The translations under genes were made by a program, and so were the position numbers. From Roseivirga pacifica (GTDB lineage: Bacteria > Bacteroidota > Bacteroidia > Cytophagales > Cyclobacteriaceae), in NCBI RefSeq assembly GCF_900111145.1, contig NZ_FOIR01000001.1:1309501-1373500 (forward strand): a DNA stretch of 64,000 nt, given 5' to 3'. The notes under the pieces are model-generated. The model had not been told where the DNA came from and made no database searches. It saw only the letters and a list, made by a program, of their open reading frames with translations. How positions within the stretch are numbered: the stretch's first letter is position 1; every line of letters starts with the position of its first letter. Of the stretch, positions 41,514-50,697 are shown piece after piece.

Positions 41514-44072
41514 TTATTTAGCTGCCGAACGATTAATGATCGGGCCGAAGAAGATCGCGTTCATCATTAGCTTATTGGTACCGAACCAAAATGCTCTGAA
41601 GTTCGGGTTGTCTACTAACGAAACTACTTTTCCGCCACCCAAGGCATTTACCCTAATGGTAGAAGAGTTGGCAAGCGTATCTAAGTTTGGTTTGTTGATC
41701 CAGCCACTCAAAAGTGGTTTCTCAGTATACAATCCAGGGTTAGCATACATTTCATCAGCTGGTAGTACCATTACATTTCCTCTTCTAAAGGTTGGCAGTT
41801 CTTCTCGGTAGTAACCGAAAGCCATAGGGTGACTCAACTCCAATTTCGACATATAAACACCGCCTGGAATATACTGGGCACGCTGGTGGTTTGAGATCAT
41901 GTCGTATGGAACTTCGGCAGCGTCTAAACTTTCCATTTCTATCATTTTTAATGGCGATAGCCCATTTCTTGCCATCCAAGATACTGCTGAGGTTGTACCG
42001 ATTAAGGTATTGCCTTTTTGCACCCAGCTTTTAAGGTTTTCTAGTTGCCCTTTAGATAAGTTTAAACCTCCCGAGATAATAATTGTGTTGTAACGGTCAA
42101 TGTCATTACGTCCTAGTCGGTCGTAAGGTAGCTTCGTTACCGGCATTTTCATTCGGGTGTCCAACAGGTGCCAAACTTCTCCAGCATCGTAGCTGCTGCC
42201 ACCTTCAACAATTAAGGCAATTTCAGGCTTCTTCAGTGCTTCAAACGAGTTACTACCCAGGGTAACTCCAGCAGTAAGGCCAGAATTAAGCGCATAGATG
42301 TTCAGTGCGTCTGTCTGAGAAATTTCTAGCATTTGCTGAAACAATTCCCTTTCTGTAAGCGATTGGTTAGCTACTGGCACTAGTATGGTTCCACGGTCAA
42401 ATTCCCTGTCGCCAGGACCAGTAAACTTGCTGGTAGCCACCTTAATTCTTATGCCGCTTTCAAGCAATTTGTAGGCAGCTCTTGGGGCATAATAGCCGTG
42501 CCATTCAAACACATAAGCGTAGTTGCTCTGGCCGCCATATACTTGTCCTTGGGGAAAGCGTAGGTCTTCAATTTTGTCCCCAAGCTGGCTTCTGCTGTAG
42601 TCTCTGCTCGACATTTCATGGTACTCTAAATTGAAAGCCAGTGGGTAAGTCCAACCAGAAATATCGTAAAACAGGCTGTCTTGAAACTCTGTTCGCTTTT
42701 CAAACATGCCTTTAATAATGCGATAGTTGCGCTGTTTTAACGGAACGATGTAGCTGTTTTCTGGTAAATACTCTTCTTCATTAAAGCTCAGTTTTCTTGA
42801 AGGTTTATAGAAGTCAATTTCTTGTTCGTTAAGAATATCGGCCAAATGGTAAGCTCTTGCCGGATCTTTTTCTGCTTTAAAGATGTAGGCCTTGGTGGCA
42901 TCATCGTCTGCAGCTTTAAGCGCTTTTTTGTAGAAATCTCGTTGATATTCTAGCAGTTCTACGCGCATGCTTATTGCCGCACGCCAGGTTGAAAGTGCAG
43001 TATTGAATTGATTTTTTATGGTAAAAGGAAAGCGTAGTACGCCATTGGCACTTTCTTGCGCATGTCCTCGGCTACTTGCTTGCTCAAATAGAATACCTAC
43101 ACCTCCATTAATGTCAGGAAAAGTGGAACCCTTGCCGTAGTAGAAGTCATCGTAACCTTCTGCTGTGAAGTAAAGTGAACCGATACTGTCGAGTGCAGCA
43201 GCATGAAATTCACCAATCTTAGCGGTTAGCTCTTGGTTTTCTTTTGGGGTAATTGGGTGGGTGCGCTCGGGTACTCCAGGCTGAAAGAAAAATGTGGAGT
43301 TGGTGCCCATTTCGTGGTGATCGGTTAAAATGTTTGGCTTCCACAAATGGTACTGAGTAATGCGGTTTCTCGATTCTGGCTGCTGTACCGGTAGCCAATC
43401 TCTGTTAAGATCGAACCAATAGTGGTTAGTTCTACCGCCAGGCCAAACCTCGCTGTATTCTCTATCGCTAGGGTCGGTATTAACCACTTTGCCTTTGTGC
43501 ATGTTTGCCCAAGTTGAGAACCTAGTAAGGCCATCAGGGTTATAAGCAGGATCCAAAAGGATTACTGAGTTTCTTAATGCATTGTCAATTGCAGGCCCCT
43601 GTGCAGCAGCTAAATAGTATGCGGTAAGTAAAGAAGCGTTTGCCCCGCTTGGCTCATTGCCGTGAATACTGTGCCCCATGTATATCACAACTGGCATTTT
43701 CTCCACATCAAACTTATCGGCCTCGTTTGGATAAGTAAGCCAAACGTGGTCGCTGCGCAGCTTGTCTATGTTAGCTAGGTTATTCGGGTGCGAAACGGTA
43801 ACAATCACTTGCTGACGACCTTCGTGGGTTGTGCCAATCTCCTGAATGCTCATTCTGTCGGAGGCGGCCGCTAAAGCCTTCATGTAATAAACCAGCTTGT
43901 CGTGGGTAATGTGCCACTCGCCCACTTCATGGCCAATCACCTCTTTGGGGGTGGGTATAGAAGGGTTATAGCTAACATTTTGAGGTAAATAATACGAAAG
44001 GTCTAATTGTGCTGTTGCTTGGAAACTTATTGCCAAAAAAATCAGCAAAAAGAGGCTTCTCATTCTTTCCAT
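41514..44072 (-). CDS. Secreted M14 family zinc carboxypeptidase
   Basis: 852 aa. The signal peptide is SLFLLIFLAISFQATAQ (cleavage near residue 21). The catalytic M14 domain (about residues 50-370) has the zinc motif GHSIHGNEPSGANASLL (His and Glu) and a downstream DHHEMGTNSTFFFQPG that supplies a His. A C-terminal region (about 600-850) starting IALIVEGGSSYDAG with the class-I amidotransferase-like fold is common in Bacteroidetes M14 enzymes; its role is unclear. It would release C-terminal amino acids from peptides in the periplasm or outside. Monocistronic, divergent from the TonB receptor. Met1 or Met4 could be the start. Confidence 0.9.
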   Translation of the reverse strand: MERMRSLFLLIFLAISFQATAQLDLSYYLPQNVSYNPSIPTPKEVIGHEVGEWHITHDKLVYYMKALAAASDRMSIQEIGTTHEGRQQVIVTVSHPNNLANIDKLRSDHVWLTYPNEADKFDVEKMPVVIYMGHSIHGNEPSGANASLLTAYYLAAAQGPAIDNALRNSVILLDPAYNPDGLTRFSTWANMHKGKVVNTDPSDREYSEVWPGGRTNHYWFDLNRDWLPVQQPESRNRITQYHLWKPNILTDHHEMGTNSTFFFQPGVPERTHPITPKENQELTAKIGEFHAAALDSIGSLYFTAEGYDDFYYGKGSTFPDINGGVGILFEQASSRGHAQESANGVLRFPFTIKNQFNTALSTWRAAISMRVELLEYQRDFYKKALKAADDDATKAYIFKAEKDPARAYHLADILNEQEIDFYKPSRKLSFNEEEYLPENSYIVPLKQRNYRIIKGMFEKRTEFQDSLFYDISGWTYPLAFNLEYHEMSSRDYSRSQLGDKIEDLRFPQGQVYGGQSNYAYVFEWHGYYAPRAAYKLLESGIRIKVATSKFTGPGDREFDRGTILVPVANQSLTERELFQQMLEISQTDALNIYALNSGLTAGVTLGSNSFEALKKPEIALIVEGGSSYDAGEVWHLLDTRMKMPVTKLPYDRLGRNDIDRYNTIIISGGLNLSKGQLENLKSWVQKGNTLIGTTSAVSWMARNGLSPLKMIEMESLDAAEVPYDMISNHQRAQYIPGGVYMSKLELSHPMAFGYYREELPTFRRGNVMVLPADEMYANPGLYTEKPLLSGWINKPNLDTLANSSTIRVNALGGGKVVSLVDNPNFRAFWFGTNKLMMNAIFFGPIINRSAAK

Positions 44073-44094
44073 AGGGGCTTTTCTCTTAAAAAAT

Positions 44095-44102
44095 CCAATA
44101 TA
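44095..44102 (-). promoter_or_regulatory. -7-like element (TATATTGG) for the M14 peptidase gene
   Basis: On the minus strand TTTT is followed by 19 bp and TATATTGG, close to TTTG-N19-TAnnTTTG with one mismatch in each box. It is about 23 bp before the start codon. Confidence 0.4.
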
Positions 44103-44135
44103 CAGATAAGTTCAACTTTTAAAAAGATGTGTTTT

Positions 44136-44211
44136 ATTGATGAAGAGTCAAGTCTTTTTTACTTTTGTTTCGGTGAAACGGGAGGAGGAGCCGAGTGTGG
44201 TTTTTCCTCCT
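44136..44211 (+). promoter_or_regulatory. Promoter and folded leader far upstream of the TonB receptor
   Basis: ATTG-N20-TACTTTTG (-7 at 44160-44167) is a good promoter, about 310 nt before the receptor ATG. It is followed at once by a TTTC/GAAA mini-hairpin (44168-44178) and by GGAGGA (44181-44186) able to pair with TCCTCC (44205-44210). This could be a long structured leader or a separate small RNA. The rest of the 405-bp gap, to 44408, holds nothing recognisable. Confidence 0.4.
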
Positions 44212-44408
44212 TAATTATTTAAAAACTAACTGATGTGCTTTAGAGAAATGGTCTAACTGTCTCAATTGTAGTGAATTGGTGTTTGTTAAAAAATGTGAAA
44301 GCAAGTTTTTCAAAAATCAAAAGGCATATGTTAAGTTGAAGTTAATATGAATTCACATTCGTAGCGAAAGCATAACATTTGTCAAGCAGTGACGACCCTA
44401 ATTCACAG

Positions 44409-44416
44409 TACTTTTG
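44409..44416 (+). promoter_or_regulatory. Proximal -7 element (TACTTTTG) for the TonB receptor gene
   Basis: Exact TAnnTTTG match 62 bp before the receptor ATG. The nearest TTTG is 27 bp upstream, too far for a standard -33 box, so an activator may be needed. Confidence 0.45.
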
Positions 44417-44477
44417 AACTAGAATTACTCTAAAACTAACAGTGAATCTAAATCTAATTTACTTTAAAAACTCTTTT

Positions 44478-47015
44478 ATGATGAAACAAGTACTAGTCTT
44501 ATTGACTGTTCTGTTTTCTGCTACTTTTTCTTATGCCCAGTCAGGCAGTGTAAAAGGTAGGCTAATTGACGGAGAAAACGGAGAAGGTGTTTTCGGTGCT
44601 TCTGTACTGGTTGTAGGAACAACCAAAGGAGCTATTTCCGACTTTGATGGTAACTTCAAAGTTGATGGTCTTTCAGGAGACGTAACCATTAGAATTACTT
44701 ACTTGGGTTACGCTACTATTGAAATTGAAAGAAACGTAACTGGCGAGGTTGACCTAGGTGAATTAACACTAGAGCCAACTTCAATCGGTTTGGATCAAAT
44801 TGAAGTTGTTGCTTCTGTTGCTGTAGATCGTAAGACTCCTGTGGCAACTTCAAGCATTAAGGCGCTTGAGATTACGGAAAGAGCAAGTAACCAGGAATTC
44901 CCTGAGTTGCTTAAGTCTACTCCAGGTGTTTACGCTACTAAAGCTGGTGGTGGATTCGGTGACTCTAGAATTAACCTAAGAGGTTTTAATTCAGAAAACG
45001 TTGCTGTATTGATTAACGGTGTACCTGTTAACGATATGGAGAACGGTAGAGTTTACTGGTCAAACTGGGCTGGTTTAACAGATGTTACTAGTCAAATGCA
45101 GGTTCAAAGAGGTCTTGGTGCTTCTAAAGTTGCGGTACCTTCTATTGGTGGTACTATCAACATTTTGACTAAAACTACTGATGCTGAAAAAGGTGGTAAC
45201 ATTGGTTACTCTTTCGGTAACAATGGTTTCCAAAAAACTTCTTTTGCTTTGTCAACTGGTCTTTCTGAAACTGGATGGGCTGTTTCTTTGGCAGGTGCAA
45301 AAACTACTGGTGACGGTTATGTAGACGGAACTTGGTTTGAAGGTTACAACTACTTCTTTAACGTAACTAAGCAAATCAACGATAGCCACATCCTTTCATT
45401 GACAGGATTTGGTGCTCCTCAAAAGCACGGTCAGAGACAAAATAGAACTACTATTGAGAACTGGCAAAATGCTCCTAACCCACTAACGTTTAACTACGAT
45501 TACGGTATTTACCAAGGAGAGATTAAGTCTGTAGAAGATAACTTCTACCACAAGCCTCAGTTCTCTTTGAACCACTACTGGACTATCAACGAGAAGTCTG
45601 AACTTTCTACTGCAGCATACGCTTCAATCGGTACTGGTGGTGGAGGTGGAAACTTAGGTTTCAACAACTTCAACGCTCCAAGAATTGCTGGTCAATACAG
45701 CCCAATTGATTTTGATGCATTGGTAGCAATGAACGAAGAAAACGTAGATGGTAGCGCTTCTGTAGCTTTGAGAGCTTCAAGAAATGACCACAAATGGTAC
45801 GGTGTGCTTTCTACTTACTCTAACGAGTTGAACGACAACCTTACAATGTTAGTAGGTGCTGACTTGAGATACTACAAAGGTATTCACTTCCAAGAAATCA
45901 CTGACTTGTTAGGTGCTGAGTACTACATTGATAACAGTGATGTTAATAACCCTAACAATGCTGTTAGAACTGGTGATAAGTATGGTTACTACAACGATGG
46001 TGTTGTAAACTGGACAGGTGCTTTTGGTCAGTTAGAGTATTCTAAGGATGATCTTTCTGCATTCTTTAGTGGTGCTATTTCTAACACAGGTTACAAAAGA
46101 ATTGATTACTTCACTTATACTCCAGACCAACAAGAGTCTGAGACTTTGAACTTCATCGGTTTCCAAACCAAAGGTGGAGCTAACTATAACTTGAACGATC
46201 GTCAGAACATTTTCGCTAACATTGGTTACTTCGAGAAGGCACCAATCTTCGATAACGCCTTCGTAAACTTCAGTAACGATGTAAACGAAGATGCTGTGAA
46301 CGAAAAGATATTCTCTGTTGAGTTAGGTTACGGTTACAGAACTACAAACTTCAACGTAAACGTGAACGTTTACAGAACGCAGTGGATAGACAGAGCTTTC
46401 TTGAGATCACTTCAAGGTGCAAATGGAGAAGACTTTACTGCTAACCTTACAGGTGTAAACGCTGTTCACCAAGGTGCTGAGGTTGAGTTCAACTACAGAG
46501 CTTCAGGTGCGCTTAACTTTAGAGGTATGATCTCTATGGGTGACTGGCAGTGGGAGAACGACTTGGAAAATGTACAAGTGTTCGATCAAGATCAAAACCT
46601 AATTGAAGAGTTCGACCTAAAAATTGCTGGTCTTAAAGTAGGTGACGCTGCTCAAACTACTGCAGCATTAACTGGTGAGTACAGATTACTTCCTGAGTTC
46701 AAAATTTCTGTAGACTTTAACTACTACGCTAACCTTTACGCATCTTTCGACCCACTTAGTAGAAGAGGTGATGTAGGTAGCGCAGCGGCTCCTCAGGCAT
46801 GGAAAGTTCCTGAGTGGACTACTTTCGACCTAAGATTGAAGTATGACTTCAAGATTGGTGACTTTGACGCTAGCTTGTTCGGTAACGTGAACAACGTGTT
46901 CGATACAGAGTACATTGCTGATGCTAACGATGGTGCAAACCACGATGCTGCTACAGCTGTAGTTTGGTATGCCCAAGGTAGAACTTGGACTGGCGGTATC
47001 AGATTGAATTTCTAA
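44478..47015 (+). CDS. TonB-dependent outer-membrane receptor
   Basis: 845 aa from the ATG at 44478 (the frame begins 36 bp earlier without a signal peptide). Signal peptide QVLVLLTVLFSATFSYAQ, then a CarboxypepD_reg-like domain (SGSVKGRLIDGENGEGVFGASVLVVG). The plug follows with FPELLKSTPGVYATKAGGGFGDSRINLRGFNSENVAVLINGVPVNDMENG, and the barrel ends in WYAQGRTWTGGIRLNF with the C-terminal Phe. It imports an unknown ligand with TonB energy. Codons are strongly biased (GGT, GCT, AAC, TTC, TAC), as in dnaK, suggesting very high expression. The following gene is a four-repeat lipoprotein, not a SusD homologue. Confidence 0.95.
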   Translation: MMKQVLVLLTVLFSATFSYAQSGSVKGRLIDGENGEGVFGASVLVVGTTKGAISDFDGNFKVDGLSGDVTIRITYLGYATIEIERNVTGEVDLGELTLEPTSIGLDQIEVVASVAVDRKTPVATSSIKALEITERASNQEFPELLKSTPGVYATKAGGGFGDSRINLRGFNSENVAVLINGVPVNDMENGRVYWSNWAGLTDVTSQMQVQRGLGASKVAVPSIGGTINILTKTTDAEKGGNIGYSFGNNGFQKTSFALSTGLSETGWAVSLAGAKTTGDGYVDGTWFEGYNYFFNVTKQINDSHILSLTGFGAPQKHGQRQNRTTIENWQNAPNPLTFNYDYGIYQGEIKSVEDNFYHKPQFSLNHYWTINEKSELSTAAYASIGTGGGGGNLGFNNFNAPRIAGQYSPIDFDALVAMNEENVDGSASVALRASRNDHKWYGVLSTYSNELNDNLTMLVGADLRYYKGIHFQEITDLLGAEYYIDNSDVNNPNNAVRTGDKYGYYNDGVVNWTGAFGQLEYSKDDLSAFFSGAISNTGYKRIDYFTYTPDQQESETLNFIGFQTKGGANYNLNDRQNIFANIGYFEKAPIFDNAFVNFSNDVNEDAVNEKIFSVELGYGYRTTNFNVNVNVYRTQWIDRAFLRSLQGANGEDFTANLTGVNAVHQGAEVEFNYRASGALNFRGMISMGDWQWENDLENVQVFDQDQNLIEEFDLKIAGLKVGDAAQTTAALTGEYRLLPEFKISVDFNYYANLYASFDPLSRRGDVGSAAAPQAWKVPEWTTFDLRLKYDFKIGDFDASLFGNVNNVFDTEYIADANDGANHDAATAVVWYAQGRTWTGGIRLNF

Positions 47016-47034
47016 TTTGAAAACGACACTTAAG

Positions 47035-48198
47035 ATGAAATTTACTGCATATAAATCTATTATGGCTGTTGCATTGGCAACGGTGTTTGTAGCCTGCGAC
47101 CCTCTTGACGAGGTTTATGACGAGATTCCTGCAATTAATGATAACACCATTTCTGCTGAAATGGAGCTAACATTGACTGATGATGATTACGAGCTGTTAG
47201 AGGATGTGCCAGGTGGATCTGGTCCTGCTCAGTACGGCAACTTTGACCACCCAGATGAGCCTAGAGAATTTATCCCTTACATTTTGGATGCTAGATTCCC
47301 TCACTTGGGTAAAGGTTCTTCTGCAAAAGTTACTTACCATTATTACAATGGTAGCTCTCCTTACCTTTCTGATGATTTAGGAGATGTAACTGTATCAGAT
47401 CAGGAGTATGATGACTTAGGGTACCGTTACGGTAACTTCGATAACTTGGAGGCTGACCTACCTAAGTATGCTGCTTACAAGTTTCCTAATGCCTCTAGAG
47501 GTGCTTACGTAGACGTAACTCACGATTACTACAATGGTGGTTATACTGAGCGTGATGTGGAAAGCAGAGTTGTATTAACTGGCCCTTATGGTTGGATGTA
47601 CACTTACATGATTCCTAGCGATGCTTATCAGGATTTCTTCCAAGAGCCATTCTCTAACTTTAGCAACACTGACGAAGCTGAAGCGAAGATTCCTGCTTAC
47701 TTGCCACAAATGCTTCCTTTTGCTGAAGAAGGTGATGCTGTACTTATCGGCTACGTTTACTACGATGATGGTGTTCAAGATGATGTTGCTCACTTCACTC
47801 TATCTAACGGTACTTGGGTACTTTATGGCGATGGTTTCCAAATCACTGAGGAGACTCTAAGCTTTGGTCACGATGGTTCTGATTGGGTGCCTGATAACAC
47901 AATTCGTTACGATTTTAGCAGTGCTGATTATGCTACAGTAGCTGCTGAGTACGCTGGTACTCCTTGGGGAGATAACCTTGGTACTTACGGTAACTTTAAC
48001 AGAACAGGTGGCGGTACTTCATGGGATGATGACACTATGCTAGAAGCAATTGCTTATGTACTTGCTAATGGTGACTTCATTAACGAAGAAGGACAGAAGT
48101 ACGTTGTAACAGTTGTTGTTTACAACGGTGCTACTGCTACTGAAGACTGGTCTTTGATTTACGAAGGCGGTGAGTGGGTATTGAATTCTGCAGAGTAA
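47035..48198 (+). CDS. Lipoprotein with four tandem repeats, partner of the TonB receptor
   Basis: 387 aa from the ATG at 47035 (a TTG at 47017 is also possible). Lipobox ALATVFVAC, Cys21. Four related modules can be seen: about 47-106, 119-168, 193-246 and 292-365. Each follows the plan D-Y near the start, a YGNF or SNF motif, a helix-like IPxxLxxxFP segment, and a beta end V-x-Y-x-Y-Y-N-G. The third and fourth are followed by a WxLxxxGxWVL-like tail. I do not recognise the family; it is not SusD. It uses the same biased codons as the receptor 19 bp upstream and ends before a terminator, so it is probably an abundant surface partner, perhaps for ligand binding. Confidence 0.7.
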   Translation: MKFTAYKSIMAVALATVFVACDPLDEVYDEIPAINDNTISAEMELTLTDDDYELLEDVPGGSGPAQYGNFDHPDEPREFIPYILDARFPHLGKGSSAKVTYHYYNGSSPYLSDDLGDVTVSDQEYDDLGYRYGNFDNLEADLPKYAAYKFPNASRGAYVDVTHDYYNGGYTERDVESRVVLTGPYGWMYTYMIPSDAYQDFFQEPFSNFSNTDEAEAKIPAYLPQMLPFAEEGDAVLIGYVYYDDGVQDDVAHFTLSNGTWVLYGDGFQITEETLSFGHDGSDWVPDNTIRYDFSSADYATVAAEYAGTPWGDNLGTYGNFNRTGGGTSWDDDTMLEAIAYVLANGDFINEEGQKYVVTVVVYNGATATEDWSLIYEGGEWVLNSAE

Positions 48199-48222
48199 TT
48201 CTAAACCTAAACCTATAGATTT

Positions 48223-48249
48223 AAAGCCTGCCTTGTGCAGGCTTTTTTT
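48223..48249 (+). terminator. Terminator after the TonB receptor/lipoprotein pair
   Basis: AAAGCCTGC pairs with GCAGGCTTT around CTTGT, followed by a T-run. It closes the two-gene operon. Confidence 0.9.
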
Positions 48250-48302
48250 ATGCCCTTTGAATAATTGCAGAACTTATTTCTTTAAAATCAGTTGAAAGAA
48301 AG

Positions 48303-49088
48303 ATGCTGTATTATAAGGCTTATAAGCATAGTACTTCTAAAGAATGGGTAACGTTTATTCATGGCGCGGGCGGTAGTTCGTCTATTTGGTACAAGCAAAT
48401 CAAAGCCTTTAAGGCAGAATTCAATGTGTTGCTGATAGATCTTAGAGGTCATGGGAAGTCCCAAGAGGTTTTCGAGAGGTACTTTACCAATGAATACAAT
48501 TTCGAAAACATCTCTATTGATGTGCTCGAAGTACTGGATCATCTTAGTATTCAAAAGACACACTTTGTTGGTATTTCTTTGGGGACAATTCTAATGCGAA
48601 CCATATGTGAGTTAGCTCCCGAACGTGTGCAGTCTTTGGTAATGGGTGGAGCAGTAACACGCCTAAATGTTCGCTCTAAACTACTAGTGGCTGTGGGCAA
48701 TGCTACCAAGCGCTTTATCCCTTATATGTGGCTTTATAAGCTCTTTGCATGGATTATTATGCCACGCAGGCGAAATGCTGAGTCGAGAATATTGTTTGTT
48801 AATCAGGCCAAAAAACTATGTCAGTCAGAGTTTATTCGCTGGTTTAAGCTAACGTACAAACTGAACCCTGTACTCTCATATTTTAACGAGAACGACACGC
48901 ATTTACCAACACTTTACCTGATGGGCGATGAGGATTATATGTTCCTTCCTCAAGTGTTGAAACTTGTAGATGGACATCAAAATTCATCTCTGCAAATAAT
49001 ATCAAACTGCGGGCATGTTTGTAATGTAGAGCAGCCTGAGGTTTTTAATGCAGCTGCCTTGGGCTTTATCAAGCAGCATAGTCATTAA
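48303..49088 (+). CDS. Alpha/beta hydrolase
   Basis: 261 aa. The oxyanion motif VTFIHGAGGSSSIWYKQ is near residue 18, then LLIDLRGHGKSQ, and the nucleophile elbow HFVGISLGTILMRTICE with Ser in GISLG near residue 93. A late acid in LYLMGDEDYMFLP and a catalytic His in ISNCGHVCNVEQPEVF complete the triad. The substrate is unknown; such small hydrolases act on esters or thioesters. It precedes the MltF-like gene by 55 bp in the same direction; a functional link is not evident. Confidence 0.88.
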   Translation: MLYYKAYKHSTSKEWVTFIHGAGGSSSIWYKQIKAFKAEFNVLLIDLRGHGKSQEVFERYFTNEYNFENISIDVLEVLDHLSIQKTHFVGISLGTILMRTICELAPERVQSLVMGGAVTRLNVRSKLLVAVGNATKRFIPYMWLYKLFAWIIMPRRRNAESRILFVNQAKKLCQSEFIRWFKLTYKLNPVLSYFNENDTHLPTLYLMGDEDYMFLPQVLKLVDGHQNSSLQIISNCGHVCNVEQPEVFNAAALGFIKQHSH

Positions 49089-49143
49089 AAGCTTGATAGA
49101 ATCATTATTGTCAGAATTCATTATATTATGGGAAAGAAATATT

Positions 49144-50697
49144 ATGGGTTCACGTAAAATTAGCTATTGGGCAGAGAGTTCATGGATACTTTTAATAGCC
49201 TTTCTTTTTTGTTTAGCGACCGCATGTGGTGGCTCCTCAACTGAAAATAACGAAGACGATCCTGAGTTACTTTTGGCGAACAACGAGATTTCTTTAGAAG
49301 ATAAAATTAGAGGTAGAAGAAACGGCCCTCCGGTAAAACTCGATTTAAAAGCAATAAAAAAACGTGGTGTGCTCCATGCCGTGGTAGACAATAGCTCCAC
49401 CAGTTATTTCATTTATCGTGGCCGAAGAATGGGCTATGAATATGAGCTGCTCAAAGCTTTTGCTGAAGAGCATGATATAGAATTAAAGATTATAGTAACA
49501 CCTAATCTTGAGCAGGCATTCGATATGCTAAACGCGGGTGTTGCCGATATAATGGCCTATCATCTTACGGTTACTATCGACCGAAAGGAGATGGTTGATT
49601 TTACCGAGCCACATACCGAGGTGCGTCAGGTTTTAGTTCAGCGCAAGCCACAGAATTGGCGGGATATGAAGCTGCATGAAATTGAGCGCGAAATGATTAC
49701 CGATCCCATTGCTTTGGCTGGTAAAGAAGTGGTGGTTAGAAGGGGCTCATCATTTGCCAATCGACTTTACAATTTGTCTCAAGAAATTGGAGACGAGATT
49801 TATGTAAACGAGATGGAAGGCGACATTGCCACAGAGCAACTCATTAGACAAGTATTGGAGGGAGAGATTCAATATACCGTGGCCGATGAAGATGTGGCCA
49901 TGCTCAACGAGTCTTACTATCCAGACCTGTATATAGAGACAGCCATAAGTTTTCCCCAGCGAATAGCTTGGGCGGTACGCAAGGGCTCCCCTGAGCTAAA
50001 AACGGCCATTGACGATTGGCTGAAAGCACTTAAGCGAACACCGGATTATCGAACCATTTACGATCGCTATTTTACTTACACTAAAACACAAAGAAGCCGG
50101 GCCAGAAGTGACTATTCTTCCCTTTCGGAAAACGGTAGAATTTCCCCTTATGATGACATCATAAAGCTTCAGGCTGAAAGAATTGATTGGGATTGGAGGC
50201 TATTAGCAGCCCAGATAAATCAAGAGTCTAAGTTCGACCCAAAAACAAAGTCATGGGCTGGTGCCGAAGGGCTGATGCAGCTCACCAAAGTTACTCAGGA
50301 AGAATACAACATCGATAAACCCTTTAACCCTGAAGAGAGCATTAGAGGGGGGGTAGAACACATCAAGTTTTTGGAGGATTACTGGAAAGATGAGATTGCT
50401 GATGAGACAGAGCTGATAAAATTTGTACTGGCATCTTACAACACTGGCCAAGGGCATGTTCGTGATGCACAAAGGCTAGCCGAAAAGTATGGCGCAAATC
50501 CGCGCAAGTGGGACGATGTTGCTGAATACTTATTGAAGAAATCTCAACCTAAGTACTATCAAGATCCTGTTGTGAAATATGGTTACTGCCGGGGTGTTGA
50601 GCCAACCAACTATGTAAAGGATATTCTGGAGATTTACGAAGACTACGCTGCCTTCTTCAAAGGCGATACGCTTGAAGTGGAAGCGAGTGTATTCTAA
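49144..50697 (+). CDS. Membrane-bound lytic murein transglycosylase MltF-like lipoprotein
   Basis: 517 aa from the ATG at 49144; the frame is open from 49048 within the previous gene. Lipobox region LATACGGSS. Domain 1 (about residues 70-310) is a periplasmic solute-binding fold with GVLHAVVDNSSTSYFIYRGRRMGYEYELLKAF. Domain 2 is the SLT fold with the catalytic Glu361 in QINQESKFDP and GAEGLMQLTKVT, then VLASYNTGQGHVRDA. It cleaves peptidoglycan with formation of 1,6-anhydro ends during wall remodelling. Its stop overlaps the convergent crtD stop by 4 bp. Confidence 0.93.
   Translation: MGSRKISYWAESSWILLIAFLFCLATACGGSSTENNEDDPELLLANNEISLEDKIRGRRNGPPVKLDLKAIKKRGVLHAVVDNSSTSYFIYRGRRMGYEYELLKAFAEEHDIELKIIVTPNLEQAFDMLNAGVADIMAYHLTVTIDRKEMVDFTEPHTEVRQVLVQRKPQNWRDMKLHEIEREMITDPIALAGKEVVVRRGSSFANRLYNLSQEIGDEIYVNEMEGDIATEQLIRQVLEGEIQYTVADEDVAMLNESYYPDLYIETAISFPQRIAWAVRKGSPELKTAIDDWLKALKRTPDYRTIYDRYFTYTKTQRSRARSDYSSLSENGRISPYDDIIKLQAERIDWDWRLLAAQINQESKFDPKTKSWAGAEGLMQLTKVTQEEYNIDKPFNPEESIRGGVEHIKFLEDYWKDEIADETELIKFVLASYNTGQGHVRDAQRLAEKYGANPRKWDDVAEYLLKKSQPKYYQDPVVKYGYCRGVEPTNYVKDILEIYEDYAAFFKGDTLEVEASVF

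Noticed and set aside
44007-44222. 71-aa plus-strand ORF over the start of the M14 gene
   Set aside because: It overlaps the peptidase signal sequence in antisense and crosses the distal promoter; composition is not protein-like.
44073-44477. Cobalamin or other known riboswitch before the TonB receptor
   Set aside because: No B12-box or GCCACTG-like core is present; only short stems near the distal promoter are seen.
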